From Podochytrium sp. JEL0797 (lineage: Eukaryota; Chytridiomycota; Chytridiomycetes; Chytridiales; Chytriomycetaceae): a stretch of DNA of 64,000 nucleotides. The DNA is taken from positions 1 through 64,000 of the forward strand of contig JADGJG010000012.1 of the NCBI GenBank assembly GCA_027596195.1, given 5' to 3'. The notes beneath the pieces are model-generated. The model saw only the letters and a program-made list of their open reading frames with translations. It was not told the DNA's origin and made no database searches. Below, in pieces: positions 13,049 through 23,915 of the stretch. Each line of letters begins with the position of its first letter. Within the stretch, counting starts at the first letter, position 1. The translations under genes and the position numbers were made by a program.

Positions 13049-14824
13049 TCATCTCAAAATCACCTAAGAACCACGCAGAAACACATTAGTATTTGTATTC
13101 AACAAAAAAGACAAACCCAAGAACTCACCAAAACCACAACCAACCCAACAGCCCCCAAAACAGTATACATGCAACACATCCACTGCTGAGACCGCTTCTG
13201 CCTCTCCGCCGCAACCCTTAACTCATTCGTAGCTCCTTCCACATGAACAGCCACATTCCCCACATTCGACTCGATATGATCTACCCCCAAAAAGCAAAAC
13301 CATCAGAACCCCCAAACACAAAACGCAAAAACGCATACCAAGCATAAACTGCTGCTCCCCAACAATGGTCCCTAGATCCCGGAAAATCTCATTCACTTCC
13401 ACAATCGAACGCTCAATATTCTGCAAATCCTGTTCACGTTCTTGAATCAGACTCTCGTTATACTCAATCTCCATATCCAGCGCAGTTTCGAGTTGATGGT
13501 GTTGCATCAGCGGGGCGTTTTCGGAGGTGGATTCTTCGTCGAGGTCGTTTTGGGCGGAGGCTCTGCGAAGTTGATATGTGTATATGAGACGAGGTGGGAA
13601 GGGGTATAAGGGCTCAGTGAGTGGCAGTTCCTTACGCGAGTTGCTGTTTCTGGTGGGACCGTGCTTTTTGGACAAATTCGTGTGACTTCTTGTGTGCTGT
13701 TTTGGAAACGGTTTGGAATCGCGCCTATAAAAAAGATTAGTTTTGGCTCCAGTTGGAAAAGTAGGGGTTGCGAGAATCACATCAATCAACAACGGCGAGT
13801 CCCCATGTATAAATATACGAGCTTCCTCACCAAAACGCTTTCAAAATCCTTCTGCAGTTTCTGCTGGGCCATTTTGTGTTGTCGCTGAATTCAAGAGGAA
13901 GATGATCAGCTAAATAAGAAAGTGACGCGGGTGAATGCGCACAAAAACTCACTCCCTCAAAGTTGGATGCATTTTCAGGAATCACAAGGGCTTTCAAATC
14001 GACACCCGTTTGTTTGATCATGTCGCGTGTACTTTCTGTCAAATCGTGTCTGTAAAAACAGATGATGAATACGGAGGGACTCGTGTTGATGAATTGGGGA
14101 TTGCGGGAGAGGTAAAGTCAAGCAGCCAAAGCTCATAATTCCGATATCAAGGTCAAGCAAATTCGCTATGTATAGTGTTCAGAGTATCCGATTTGTTTCG
14201 GTCGGTCCAAGTTCAAACTGGCAAGTCGTTGCCAAGTGCCTCCCAGCCGCCCCACGAAAACGCAATTGCCTCGAGTCTCGATGCAACGGCCTCAAATCTC
14301 AATCCGACAGGAAACCAATAGCCAATATCCAATCCCCCAATCAACCAGCTGAACCACATTCGCAAGGAAGAGTCACGTGGGGGCGGGGGCGGCAGTTTGA
14401 CAAGCACCAGTCACACGACTCACAATCTCGATCTGAGGTCCTGCGTGTCCTTTGGCGAGCCCAGCAGCTTCACAAGCGAGTCAAGTGAGGCAACGTTGTT
14501 TGAGATCTGGAATACGGCCGCAGAAGCCCGGTCCCAAGTCTTGCGGCCCTTTTGGAAGTCGGATTCTTTTGTGGCTGTGTGCCAGGATTAGCGAGGAGAC
14601 TAGAGAGAGTAGAAGAAGAGACTAGGGCCACCTGGCGACGAGTCAGGCGTGTTTTGGGAACCAGGCGGAGGCGTGTGTCCCTTTTGAGGTCGTAACGGGA
14701 TGGGGAGGCGGTCGCCAGGGCGGGCCTGGCTTTTGGCGAGAGAGGTGGTGTCGCCCTCGCTGAAGGGGGTTGTCGCAAGGCTGGTTGCGGCCAGGGAAGT
14801 GGACGAGTTGTCGAGGAAACTCAT
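13049..14824 (-). CDS. Qa-SNARE, syntaxin-7/Pep12-like
   Basis: A tail-anchored t-SNARE of 321 residues for endosomal or vacuolar membrane fusion. Eight exons on the complement: 14824-14632, 14565-14424, 14049-13953, 13884-13831, 13724-13636, 13562-13339, 13280-13129, 13063-13049. The Habc region shows AVFQISNNVASLDSLVKLLG and PKDTQDLRSRL, as in syntaxin 7. The SNARE helix is read from ERSIVEVNEIFRDLGTIV through EQQFML to DHIESNVGNVAVHV; the Gln of VGEQQ marks the zero layer. One membrane helix (YTVLGAVGLVVVLVILR) ends the chain. The last coding exon has only five codons. Intron 2 is unusually long here (374 bp). The N-terminus is a low-complexity Ser/Thr/Pro segment. Confidence 0.85.
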
Positions 14825-14889
14825 TTTCAGTTGTTTTCTTCGCTTTCTCTGATGAAGCATTCCTTGCGCTTTATTGAGTGAACAACTAA

Positions 14890-15246
14890 CTACCGCTTCC
14901 CCATAAACACTCGCTCAACACCCTCCTTCAACTCCCTGCCAAACCGGGACAGAAACTGGTGTCAACGAAGTGGAATGTTTCAAGTGGATCGATCGAAGCA
15001 GTAAAACAGCGGTTAGAAGCACCTTCAACACACCAACAACATCACACATACCCCCGGCTCTGCGAGTGGATCGTGGTAAGTCTGAAACGGCTCCCTCGCC
15101 CCCGTCTTGATGTTCCTGATCTCGTGGTTGGTGCGGTGCACAAGGTTCCTGAACAGCGGGCTGTTTTGCAGTGCCTCGACAAGCTGGCGGTGAACCATGG
15201 GCGAGGCGCCCTGTCCGGCGAGTGAACGAAAGATCTGGTTGAACAT
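14890..15246 (-). CDS. small basic protein, possibly mitochondrial, unknown
   Basis: Two exons on the complement (15246-15052, 14955-14890) give 86 residues with matched phase and a clean GTATGT donor. The N-terminus (MFNQIFRSLAGQG) could form a basic amphipathic helix of the mitochondrial-targeting type, and the chain is rich in Arg and His with no membrane segment. No family is recognised. Its start codon lies only 9-27 bp from the start of the divergent Gemin6-like gene. Confidence 0.6.
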
Positions 15247-15273
15247 TCGGATGTGATGCGAAATCGAATAAAA
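15247..15273. promoter_or_regulatory. very short divergent spacer between two start codons
   Basis: Start codons of the small unknown protein (minus) and the Gemin6-like protein (plus; ATG at 15256 or 15274) are separated by 9 or 27 bp. Promoters or 5' leaders must overlap the opposite coding region. The evidence is position only. Confidence 0.45.
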
Positions 15274-15654
15274 ATGGAGATTTCGAAAATGCTCTCAGTT
15301 TCCGAATCCGCAGACTTGCTCGGAACCGCAGTCATTCTCCAACTCACACCCTCCTCGCTCCTCTCACAGCCCACTCTCGCTGAGTTGCAGATACGCGGAA
15401 CTCTGCTGGCCATAGACCCATCCTCGGGGTCCGCGATCGTGCTCACTCGGAAGGGCCAGACTCAACAACTGCGCATCGTGTTTGGACACGCGATCGCATC
15501 CATCGAATGTAAGTAACTTATACTTGCATTTCAAGTAATCTCATTGCATTGTGATACAGGTGACACGCTAGATTCGTCACCGAGGAAAACAAAACTCGAG
15601 ATTCAAACCATTCTGTCCTCCCTGTCTGCTCCCGCACTTCCAAACGATTCATGA
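15256..15654 (+). CDS. Gemin6-like Sm-fold protein
   Basis: Exons 15256-15508 and 15560-15654 with a perfect GTAAGT donor give 115 residues, or 109 from the second Met at 15274. The segment RGTLLAIDPSSGSAIVL followed by RIVFGHAIASIE matches the Sm-like fold of Gemin6, where the family shows GWVLTTDPVS, IVLVNF and GHAVQTVE. In animals Gemin6 pairs with Gemin7 in the SMN complex that loads Sm proteins on spliceosomal RNA. SMN components are patchy in fungi; a remote Lsm-like protein is the alternative. Confidence 0.6.
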
Positions 15655-16110
15655 TTGCATTTCATGTTCATAGTCGCTCAATAATACAATTACATTCTCT
15701 CTTCCAATCTGCATTGGTTTCATAACACGTCTGTTTTCGCGTTTCTCGATTTCAGATCCAGGGCTATTTGCTTCCAAATGAGCAACGCAATGTCTCAATA
15801 AACTAAAGGAGCTGCGCAAATTCATTATTTCCAAACATTTGTTTGTTTGCTGGAGAGTATTTCATTTGACTTGGGTGGGGAATCTGAAACACGGACGTGA
15901 CCTGGGAATCGCTCAGCGAGTAGCCATAGGAGGCCTTTAACGTGCTTTATTCCATTAAAATGAAGATTCTTCATTAAGAAATCAACAAGGAGAATGCCAT
16001 GGAAGACTGCGGAACAGCACCGAAAATTCCATCCTTTTCGCGCAGCAAAGCACAAAAAAAAGCTTCAACCGCTCCGTTTTTTTTCATCTTTGAATCCATC
16101 CCATCACACC
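15655..16110. promoter_or_regulatory. HSP90 upstream region
   Basis: No gene is supported in this 456-bp gap; two short minus-strand open frames overlap without domains. It precedes HSP90 and holds the heat-shock-element-like motifs listed separately. Confidence 0.5.
16011..16030. promoter_or_regulatory. gapped heat shock element
   Basis: GGAAC, a 5-bp gap, then CGAAA-ATTCC: three nGAAn/nTTCn pentamers on the 5-bp grid bound by HSF trimers, 80-100 bp before the HSP90 ATG. A second GAA-GATTC pair lies at 15961-15970. This is a motif match only. Confidence 0.55.
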
Positions 16111-18536
16111 ATGTCAGGAGAAGCCGAGACGTTTGCCTTCCAGGCCGAGATCAGCCAGCTGATGTCGCTGATCATCAACACCTTCTACTCGTACGTATCT
16201 TTTGCGCAAGCGCAGTCCAAACAGTGCTTGGTGTCATTTGTTTCACCTTCACCTTGACTTACCCACCCTCACCCCAACAGCAACAAGGAAATCTTCCTCC
16301 GTGAGCTCATCTCCAACGCATCCGACGCCCTCGACAAAATCAGATACGAGGCCCTCACGGATCCCTCCAAGCTCGACTCGGAGAAGGAGCTCTTTATCCG
16401 CCTCACCCCGGACTTGGTCAACAAGACCCTTGACATCCAGGACTCTGGTATGTGAACTACTACTCTTTACGAGGGTGGGCTGCAGTTTCGTTCATTTTGA
16501 ACGTGCGAAAACCCATCCCAGCTTCCACCCCGTTCCAAAAAATTCCACTCAACATGACTCTGACAATCCTTTTGTTTCAGGTATCGGAATGACCAAGACG
16601 GACCTCGTCAACAACCTCGGAACCATCGCCAAGTCTGGAACCAAGGCGTTCATGGAGGCCCTCAACTCTGGCGCTGACATGTCCATGATTGGACAGTTTG
16701 GTGTCGGTTTCTACTCGGCGTACCTTGTTGCCGACAAGGTGACGGTCATTACCAAGCACAACGACGATGAGCAGTACATTTGGGAGTCTGCTGCCGGTGG
16801 ATCTTTCACCATTGGTGAGTTTGGGGGTTTTTTGCTTTTTTGTTTTGATGCTTGGAATCGGAAACTGACTTTCTCGCTTTCGAATAGCCCTCGACACCGA
16901 GAACGCCCCCATCGGACGTGGAACCATCATCCGTCTCCAGATGAAGGAGGACCAGTGCGAGTACCTTGAGGAGAAGAAGATCAAGGACATTGTCAAGAAG
17001 CACTCCGAGTTCATTGGATACCCCATCCAGTTGGTTGTGACCAAGGAGGTTGAGAAGGAGGTGGAGGACGAGGAGGCTGCTGTTGAGGAGGAGAAGACGG
17101 AGGAGGACGAGGACAAGCCCAAGATTGAGGAGATTGACGAGGACGCCGAGGCCAAGGACGTCAAGAAGAAGACCAAGACTGTCAAGGAGGTGACGACCGA
17201 GACGGAGGAGCTCAACAAGACGAAGCCCCTCTGGACCCGCAACCCCGACGACATTACCAACGAGGAGTACGGTGCTTTCTACAAGGCCTTGTCGAACGAC
17301 TGGGAGGACCACCTTGCCGTCAAGCACTTCTCTGTCGAGGGACAGCTCGAGTTCCGTGCCATTCTCTACGTCCCCAAGCGTGCTCCGTTCGACATGTTTG
17401 AGCAGAAGAAGAAGCGCAACAACATCAAGCTCTACGTCCGCCGTGTGTTCATCATGGACGACTGCGAGGACCTCATCCCCGAGTGGTTGTCGTTCATCAA
17501 GGGAATCGTTGACTCGGAGGACCTCCCGCTTAACATTTCTCGTGAGATGTTGCAGCAGAACAAGATTCTCAAGGTGATCCGCAAGAACATTGTCAAGAAG
17601 GTGCTTGAGATGTTTGCCGAGATTGCCGAGGACAAGGAGAACTTTGCCAAATTCTACGAGGCGTTCGGCAAGAACCTCAAGCTCGGAGTTCACGAGGACT
17701 CGACGAACCGTAACAAGATTGCTGAGCTCTTGCGGTACCACTCTACCAAGTCTGGTGAGGAGATGACCTCGTTCAAGGACTACATCACCCGCATGCCCGA
17801 GAAGCAGAAGAACATCTACTACATTACCGGAGAGTCGCGTGCCGGAGTCGAGAACTCGCCGTTCCTCGAGGTGTTGAAGAAGAAGGGTTTCGAGGTGTTG
17901 TACATGGTTGACCCGATTGACGAGTACGCCGTTCAGCAGCTCAAGGAGTTTGACGGCAAGAAGCTCATGTCTGTCACGAAGGAGGGACTCGAGCTCGAGG
18001 AGGATGAGGACGAGAAGAAGAAGCTCGAGGAGGAGAAGGCTGAATTCGAGCCGCTCTGTGCTCAGATCAAGGACATTCTCGGGGACAAGGTTGAGAAGGT
18101 TGTTGTCTCGAACCGCATCAACAACTCCCCCTGTGTGCTTGTGACGGGTCAGTTTGGATGGTCTGCCAACATGGAGCGTATCATGAAGGCGCAGGCTTTG
18201 CGTGACTCTTCGATGCAGTCGTACATGGCGTCCAAGAAGACTCTCGAGCTCAACCCCGCCCACGCGATCGTCAAGGCGCTCAAGGAGAAGGTTGCCGCCG
18301 ACAAGAACGACAAGACGGTCAAGGACCTCACGTTCCTCCTTTACGAGACTGCTCTCCTTGCTTCTGGATTCACTCTTGAGGACCCGTCTGGCTTCTCTGG
18401 ACGTATTCACCGCATGATTAAGCTTGGACTCAGCTTGGATGATGATGTTGAGGAGGAGGCTGCGCCTGATGCGGATGATATGCCGACTTTGGAGGAGGCT
18501 GGGGAGGTGAACACGACGATGGAGGAGGTTGATTAA
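16111..18536 (+). CDS. HSP90: cytosolic molecular chaperone HSP90
   Basis: An ATP-driven dimeric chaperone of 709 residues for kinases, receptors and other clients. Exons 16111-16190, 16281-16447, 16581-16814, 16888-18536. The GHKL ATPase domain shows [39 protein letters not shown] and [15 protein letters not shown] long acidic linker ([12 protein letters not shown]) precedes the middle domain, which shows [10 protein letters not shown]. The chain ends in MEEVD, the docking tail for TPR co-chaperones, marking the cytosolic form. Codon choice is strongly biased to G/C-ending codons, as expected of very high expression; this also leaves a long open frame on the opposite strand. Upstream heat shock elements fit stress induction. 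Confidence 0.98.
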
Positions 18537-18718
18537 ATTGCTTTGTGTGCGTTGTGTGAATAAAAAAAAGCATTTTTGATAAATACATTGGTTTTCGTTG
18601 AAGTCCGCAAGAATGTGGGGAAGTTGGGTTTGTCCGCCGCGACTTTGCCACAAAAATGATCCATAAAAAGGCGGGCCGTTCTAGAAAAAAGTGTGCGCAA
18701 AACCCCAGCACGCCAGAA

Positions 18719-19998
18719 ATGAACCTCAATATCCACCTCGTCTGCAGTGACTGCCAAGACGAGCCACCGCACATTATCGAAAGCTCGCGAGACGGGGATC
18801 TCATTTGCGGCGACTGTGGGCTCGTGTTGTGCGATAGGCAGGTGGATACGCGCGGGGAGTGGAGGACGTTTGCGGAGGATGGGGGTGATGGGTCGCGAGT
18901 TGGTGTAAGTATTGTGTGCGTGTTTTCGAAGGAGAGTTTGTGCAAAGAAGAAAACAGAAGACGAGAGGGCGATACAAATCCACTCTGCTTCTCATGTCAC
19001 GAATAATAATGTGATGTTTCGTGAAACAAAACAAAATAGGATTCCGCGGATACCCTTATTGGAGACGCTAACACGCTCGAATCGACAACCATCAGCAGAA
19101 AGGATGGCGGAACAGGTCGCGCCAAGGATATTTCGCGGATCCATAGTAAACTCATTGACACGAAAAAGGACAACAAGTTGTATGAAGCGGCGAAGCTTAT
19201 TACGGCAACGTACGACCCGCGCCTTGTATTTTCACAGTATTTTCAATTCTGAGTGTTTTGACACGAAAAACACAGCACGGAACACATTGGACTCTCCAAA
19301 ACCGTGACTGACTCCACCATCCAAATCTACAAAGCCTCCACTTGTATCCCAAAACTCGCCAAACACCCACTCGAACACGTCACAGCCGCGTGCATCCACC
19401 TCGCTTGCAACGCGAACGGGGTTAAACGCACGTTCAAGGAAATCTGTGGAGCGACCAACGTTCCGTTCAAGAAACTCGGCAAGATTTACCTTGCGTTGAA
19501 AGAGTATTTGAAAAAGGAGAGGAAGGAATTGGGGATTGTGGAGATGGAGAATTCGGTGGAAAGCATCGTGCGCAGATTCGCGATGGATTTGGAGCTGTCG
19601 CAGAGAGTTTGCAATCTTTGTATTCAGGTACATATTTTCTTGGCTCTCGCTTTTGTGGAACGCTAACGAAAACGCGTCCCAAACTCTGATCCCCAAGGTC
19701 GGCAACCGTGTTTTCAAGCAGGAAATCCTCGGAGGAAGATCCACAATCACGCTCGCTGCTGCTGTGATTTACTTCGTCGTTTGCCTGAGCGATATTCGCA
19801 AGACGAGAGCCGAGATTGCGGGGAATGCGCAATGCACCACGCAAACGTTGGCAAACGGTTTGCATTCTTTGATTCATTCTTTTGAAGGAAGCACTAATCT
19901 CATAGGCAACAGCGTTCAAGATGTTGCTTCGTCACAAGGAGATTCTTGTTGCGGGACTGAAGACCGAGAGAGGGTTGGATGCTCTGCCGTCCTCTTGA
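18719..19998 (+). CDS. transcription initiation factor TFIIB, copy 1
   Basis: Bridges TBP-bound DNA and RNA polymerase II. Exons 18719-18904, 19040-19209, 19276-19627, 19698-19857, 19913-19998; phases close at 317 residues. The zinc ribbon is VCSDCQDEP then [10 protein letters not shown]; the B-reader/linker region has GEWRTF and [17 protein letters not shown]. The two cyclin repeats contain [14 protein letters not shown] and GRSTITLAAAVIYFV, ending at TLANAFKMLLRHKE. A Met at 18656 also lies in frame, but 18719 fits the usual length. A second TFIIB gene lies at 36462-38216 with four shared intron positions. The gap from HSP90 is only 182 bp. Confidence 0.93.
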
Positions 19999-20134
19999 GC
20001 ACCTTTTCTCGAACCGAACGAGGCGATCGTCTTTCCTCTAATTGATCTACTCTCTCTACTTGTTCTACTCTAGTTTTCTATTCTCCAAACCTTTAATATA
20101 ATAATATTTATTGAGATAAAAAAATAAAAACAAA

Positions 20135-22900
20135 ATGTTGTCCGAACAGCTCGCAGAGTTCGCCACTTCACATGGCTTCACCGCCAGCCAACTCACCACC
20201 TCTCCCCTGACATCTTCACTCGAACACCGTGAACCCACTGCCGCAATGCTAGACCTGTGAGCATGTTTCAACCCGTCTGGGCCACGACTGACACTTTCAA
20301 CAGCATCACCAAACCACAGCTGGACCCTGTCTGGCGCTTCCTCGTGGAGAGAGTCAAACCAAAGGAGTACGTCCTTGTCTTCCCGTCCCCACTCTCCTAA
20401 CCAAAAAGTCCACAGGGAAGCCCGCGCCGTGCGAAATGCTCTGGACCAGTAAGCAGAATCTCCCTCTCATGAATCGCTTTCACTCACCCCGCTTTTCTCC
20501 TTTAGCGCATCCACACTTCCCTCCGCCCGTTCCCTCCAAATGCTTACCGAATACAAACACGCGCGAACCGAGCAAACTGAAGATCGGAAGGCGAAACTGC
20601 GGAAACGCGATGAGTTGAGGAGAAACGTGCAATTTGCGAAGCACGAAATTGAGAAGAGGGAGAAAAAGTTTGAAGGGGCTGTGGACGCGTTGGTGGATGC
20701 TGGTGAGCCCTTTTTTTGCGTGATTCCCGTTTGGTTTACTCGTTTCTGCATCAGAGTCCCAGTTGACCGCCTTTCGCTCCGTCGTGGCTGAGAAGCAGCG
20801 GAAACTTGAAATTCAGGAAGCGTATGAACGCGACGCGAACGAATTCATTGCCGTCTTGAAAGAATACACGGCCCTTTTGACAAGTCTGTTGGATCTCAAA
20901 GCGACGGGAAACAGGTGAAGACCTCGACAACTTCTCCTAACAACCCAACCGGCGCATTGAACGTCAATCATTCAGCACGAAACCGAGAGTCACAATTGAC
21001 CAGGACGCGATCCAGTCCATTTGCGACCGTATCGAACGCCATTATTTCCACCCTTCGAATACGCTTGGTTCCAAAAACGACTCGGACACTAACATCATCA
21101 TGACGATTCAGTCCCTCGTGGCGACGGGCGATTGTCCCGAGATTTTCCACGTCTTGTCGAAACTCACGCGTTTGTCTTCGGAGAGTTTGTTTGCACAGCG
21201 TGGAATGGGCGCATGCGGTGAAGAAACGTGAGGCGGTTTTTTGAGATTGCAGGACGAAATCGGATCTGAATCTGCGTCTTACTCTATTGTCTGCAGTGAA
21301 GGACCCGTCACGAGTGAATCCGCAGCCGTTAAAGCGCAATTGCACGTTGAGTATTCCTCACAATCCCCCTTCTCGCCGTCATCTCACTTCCGCAATTCTC
21401 TGTACAAAACAGAAAGCGACGCGAGGCCACATTCTTGGATACACCGAATCGAAACGCTTTGAACAACAAACGGAACAACACCTCCTCCAAATCGAAAATC
21501 TCCTGCATGCTATTGAAGACGAAATCAGCGATCCCGCTGAAGCCAAGAAGATCTTGTAAGCCAACACCGAAGCCCCCTCTCACCCACCTGCTGATATGCG
21601 CTTTGACCCCTTCCCAGAGACCATTTACAAGCGGCTTCCGACCACGAAGCATACCGCGCCGTTCTAGATACACTTGAATCGTACATGGTGGACTTGGAGG
21701 ACAAAGTGCGGGACGCGAATGGGAAATCTTTTGATTTGAAGGAAGCGCAGGACCAAATTTCGAATCTCACGAAGGAGATTGTGAGTTGTCGCGGGAGGGA
21801 GGGGGAGGTGTGCTCGTTGGCCCCAAACTTTACTAATCCACACACGCGCCCCACACCACACACCCCACACCACACACCCCGCACGAATTAGACGCGGAAA
21901 CATGGACTCATTGCGTCCATCATGGAAGCCAACATTCTCTCGCGAAACAACATCCTCTCCGTCAAATCTCGAGTTGAGTGTCCCCCGTCTCCTTCCACTT
22001 CCATTCCTCGCTCACATGTCTACCCCCCCCACACACACACCTCCCAAAATAACAAAGAACGAACAAACATCGACAACCCGAATCTGCACGCACTCCACTC
22101 CCCTCACCACCCTTTTCTCCACCCTCTCGGGCCACGTGAGTCTCGAAACACAGGGCATGAACGCGGTGCGGTTTTCGGATGCAGCCATGGCTTCGATCCG
22201 GAACGACGGACACGTCGTAGACTCTGTTTCATGCGCGGAAGAAGTGTTGGTGGAACTGAGGGAAGCATTGGAGATGCCCAAGTATTTGGTGAGTTTGAGA
22301 CCGGTTTTTGAGGGGATCGGCGGGTAGCTGTTGTTTTGGGGGGCTGAACAGATTGCTTGAACACGCAGGCGTTGAGTGAGATGCCGAATCATGTGAAACA
22401 GATGAAGGAGACACGTGAGTTGATTTGTTTATGCTCGATCTCCGGCACGCCAGACTTACTTTTTTCGAAACGCAGTCGCGTTCCATCGAGAAATGCAACA
22501 ACGCATGAGCCGCACAAATCAAGAACAGTCGCAGAAAGGTAAACCCCAAAATACCGGCAAATCCTTCTTTCGCAGGTGAATTATTCCTAAACTCCTGAAC
22601 ACAGTCGTTGACCTTGTGGTGGATCGCACAGGCTGCCCCCCCTCTCTCACCTTCGAAACATCCCTCTTCACCCTCGTGGATTCCATCAAGGGTAAAAAAA
22701 TATTCACAATTCTCGCATATATTCGCCACGACTCAAAAACTACCCCACTTGCAGCCCATTCGGAACAACACACGCGCGACACCGACACCCTCATGACCAA
22801 AATCCAAACAGAAACAATGCCAGACGCCGAGTTGGCAAGGAAAGTTTCGGCGCAGATTGCTGTTGTGAAGGAGCGGTTGGGGAAACGCGTGTCGGGTTGA
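20135..22900 (+). CDS. coiled-coil protein, augmin HAUS5-like
   Basis: Augmin recruits gamma-tubulin to existing spindle microtubules for branching nucleation. At least 13 exons are supported, starting 20135-20256, 20304-20366, 20416-20448, 20506-20702, 20755-20914, then from 20976; later ones include 21618-21780, 21892-21972,  22154-22288, 22369-22414, 22476-22538, 22605-22691 and 22755-22900. The call rests on the N-terminal LDPVWRFLVERVK followed by ARAVRNAL, which resembles the HAUS5 pattern (IW..ILQHV then KKIRGNL), and on long charged coiled coils. The junction at 21229-21254 is unresolved: phase would need a 25-nt intron or a one-base error in a T run. A remote Nuf2- or kinetochore-type coil is the alternative. 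Confidence 0.55.
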
Positions 22901-23410
22901 TTTCTTTCTTCTTTTACTTTCTCAGCTGATTGGGAAAAGAAAGAGATATACATGCCATTTTGACCCCAAAGGAGGGAGGGTTTAACCCACTTTTATGAAA
23001 TTTGTAATCCCCCTGCCAAAATACTAGCACCATTTCATAATCGGAAAGCTGTACGCGTCAAAATAAAAAGACAGAACCGATTCCTGGGAGCAGAGGAAGA
23101 TTCGTCCTAGAATCCGGTGAGTGGACGCAGTCCTCGACAAACAAAGGCGGGGTCAGGAGCACGGGGAATACCGAAAAGGGCTTAACGGAAACGCATTTCG
23201 ATGTGGAGACCTAGCGAGAAATTGGAGCGCGAGTAGTGTGCAGGGGAGATCCGTGGGTGTGCGAAATATCTCCTCAACATGCAGACCCCCCCCCCCTCCA
23301 GTCCCAATCATACGATTCGCATAGTATCTGATTTTGATATTCGGTTTATTCGAGGGTTTCGCAGTTGGGAGAATTCGTCGCAAAATCGCCCACAGTTCCA
23401 CCAGATTTGC
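22901..23410. other. intergenic, no gene seen
   Basis: A 510-bp gap between the HAUS5-like stop and the NDUFA1 stop (convergent genes). It contains a C8 run near 23287. No gene, RNA or repeat family is recognised. Confidence 0.5.
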
Positions 23411-23799
23411 TTATTCGAGCGTCGGCTTTTCAAGGACCCAAGCACTGTTGGTCTTGAAGGATTCGGGAGCAATCGTTTCACACTATCAGGGAAGGCCAGT
23501 CAGTTCCGGCGGTTCCCCATAAAAAAATAACATACTCTCTGACGGTTCACATTCCCCGACAATCTCGAGTCCCGCTCCATCATGTATCTGTCCCATTTGT
23601 CAACGTTGAATCTCTTGGCCTGGAGAAACACAAATCAGGTGGTTAGATCAACAGGCAGCATCGTCCCATTCGCGCACACCTTGCCATAGTTCTGGAAGCT
23701 CTGCCATTGGGAGAGTCCAAACACGGTGGCGAGACCGAGGATGCCAATGACGGCCATGGAGGACATGGCCTCAACGGGGAGTTGGAATCGCTGAGCCAT
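23411..23799 (-). CDS. NDUFA1: NADH dehydrogenase complex I subunit NDUFA1 (MWFE)
   Basis: A small accessory subunit of mitochondrial complex I, needed for its assembly. Exons on the complement: 23799-23680, 23619-23536, 23482-23411; all junctions are phase 0 and the product has 91 residues. It has one membrane helix (MAVIGILGLATVFGLSQW) and the family signature WDRYMMERDSRLSG, equivalent to WSLMERDRRISG in human MWFE. The C-terminus ends SAWVLEKPTLE. Confidence 0.85.
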
Positions 23800-23915
23800 T
23801 TTGCGGTTTTTCTTTCACCATCTCCATTTCCAACACACCTCGCGAATCGCGTTTTTTATTCCACAAAACAAAGGAGAGAGAACAAGCAATTCACTGCGCT
23901 ACTCCCACCACATAT

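Noticed and set aside
16806..18653. 615-codon open frame antisense to HSP90
   Set aside because: It is Leu/Val/Arg-rich with no domain and exactly mirrors the biased codon use of HSP90, which avoids codons whose complement is a stop. A shadow frame.
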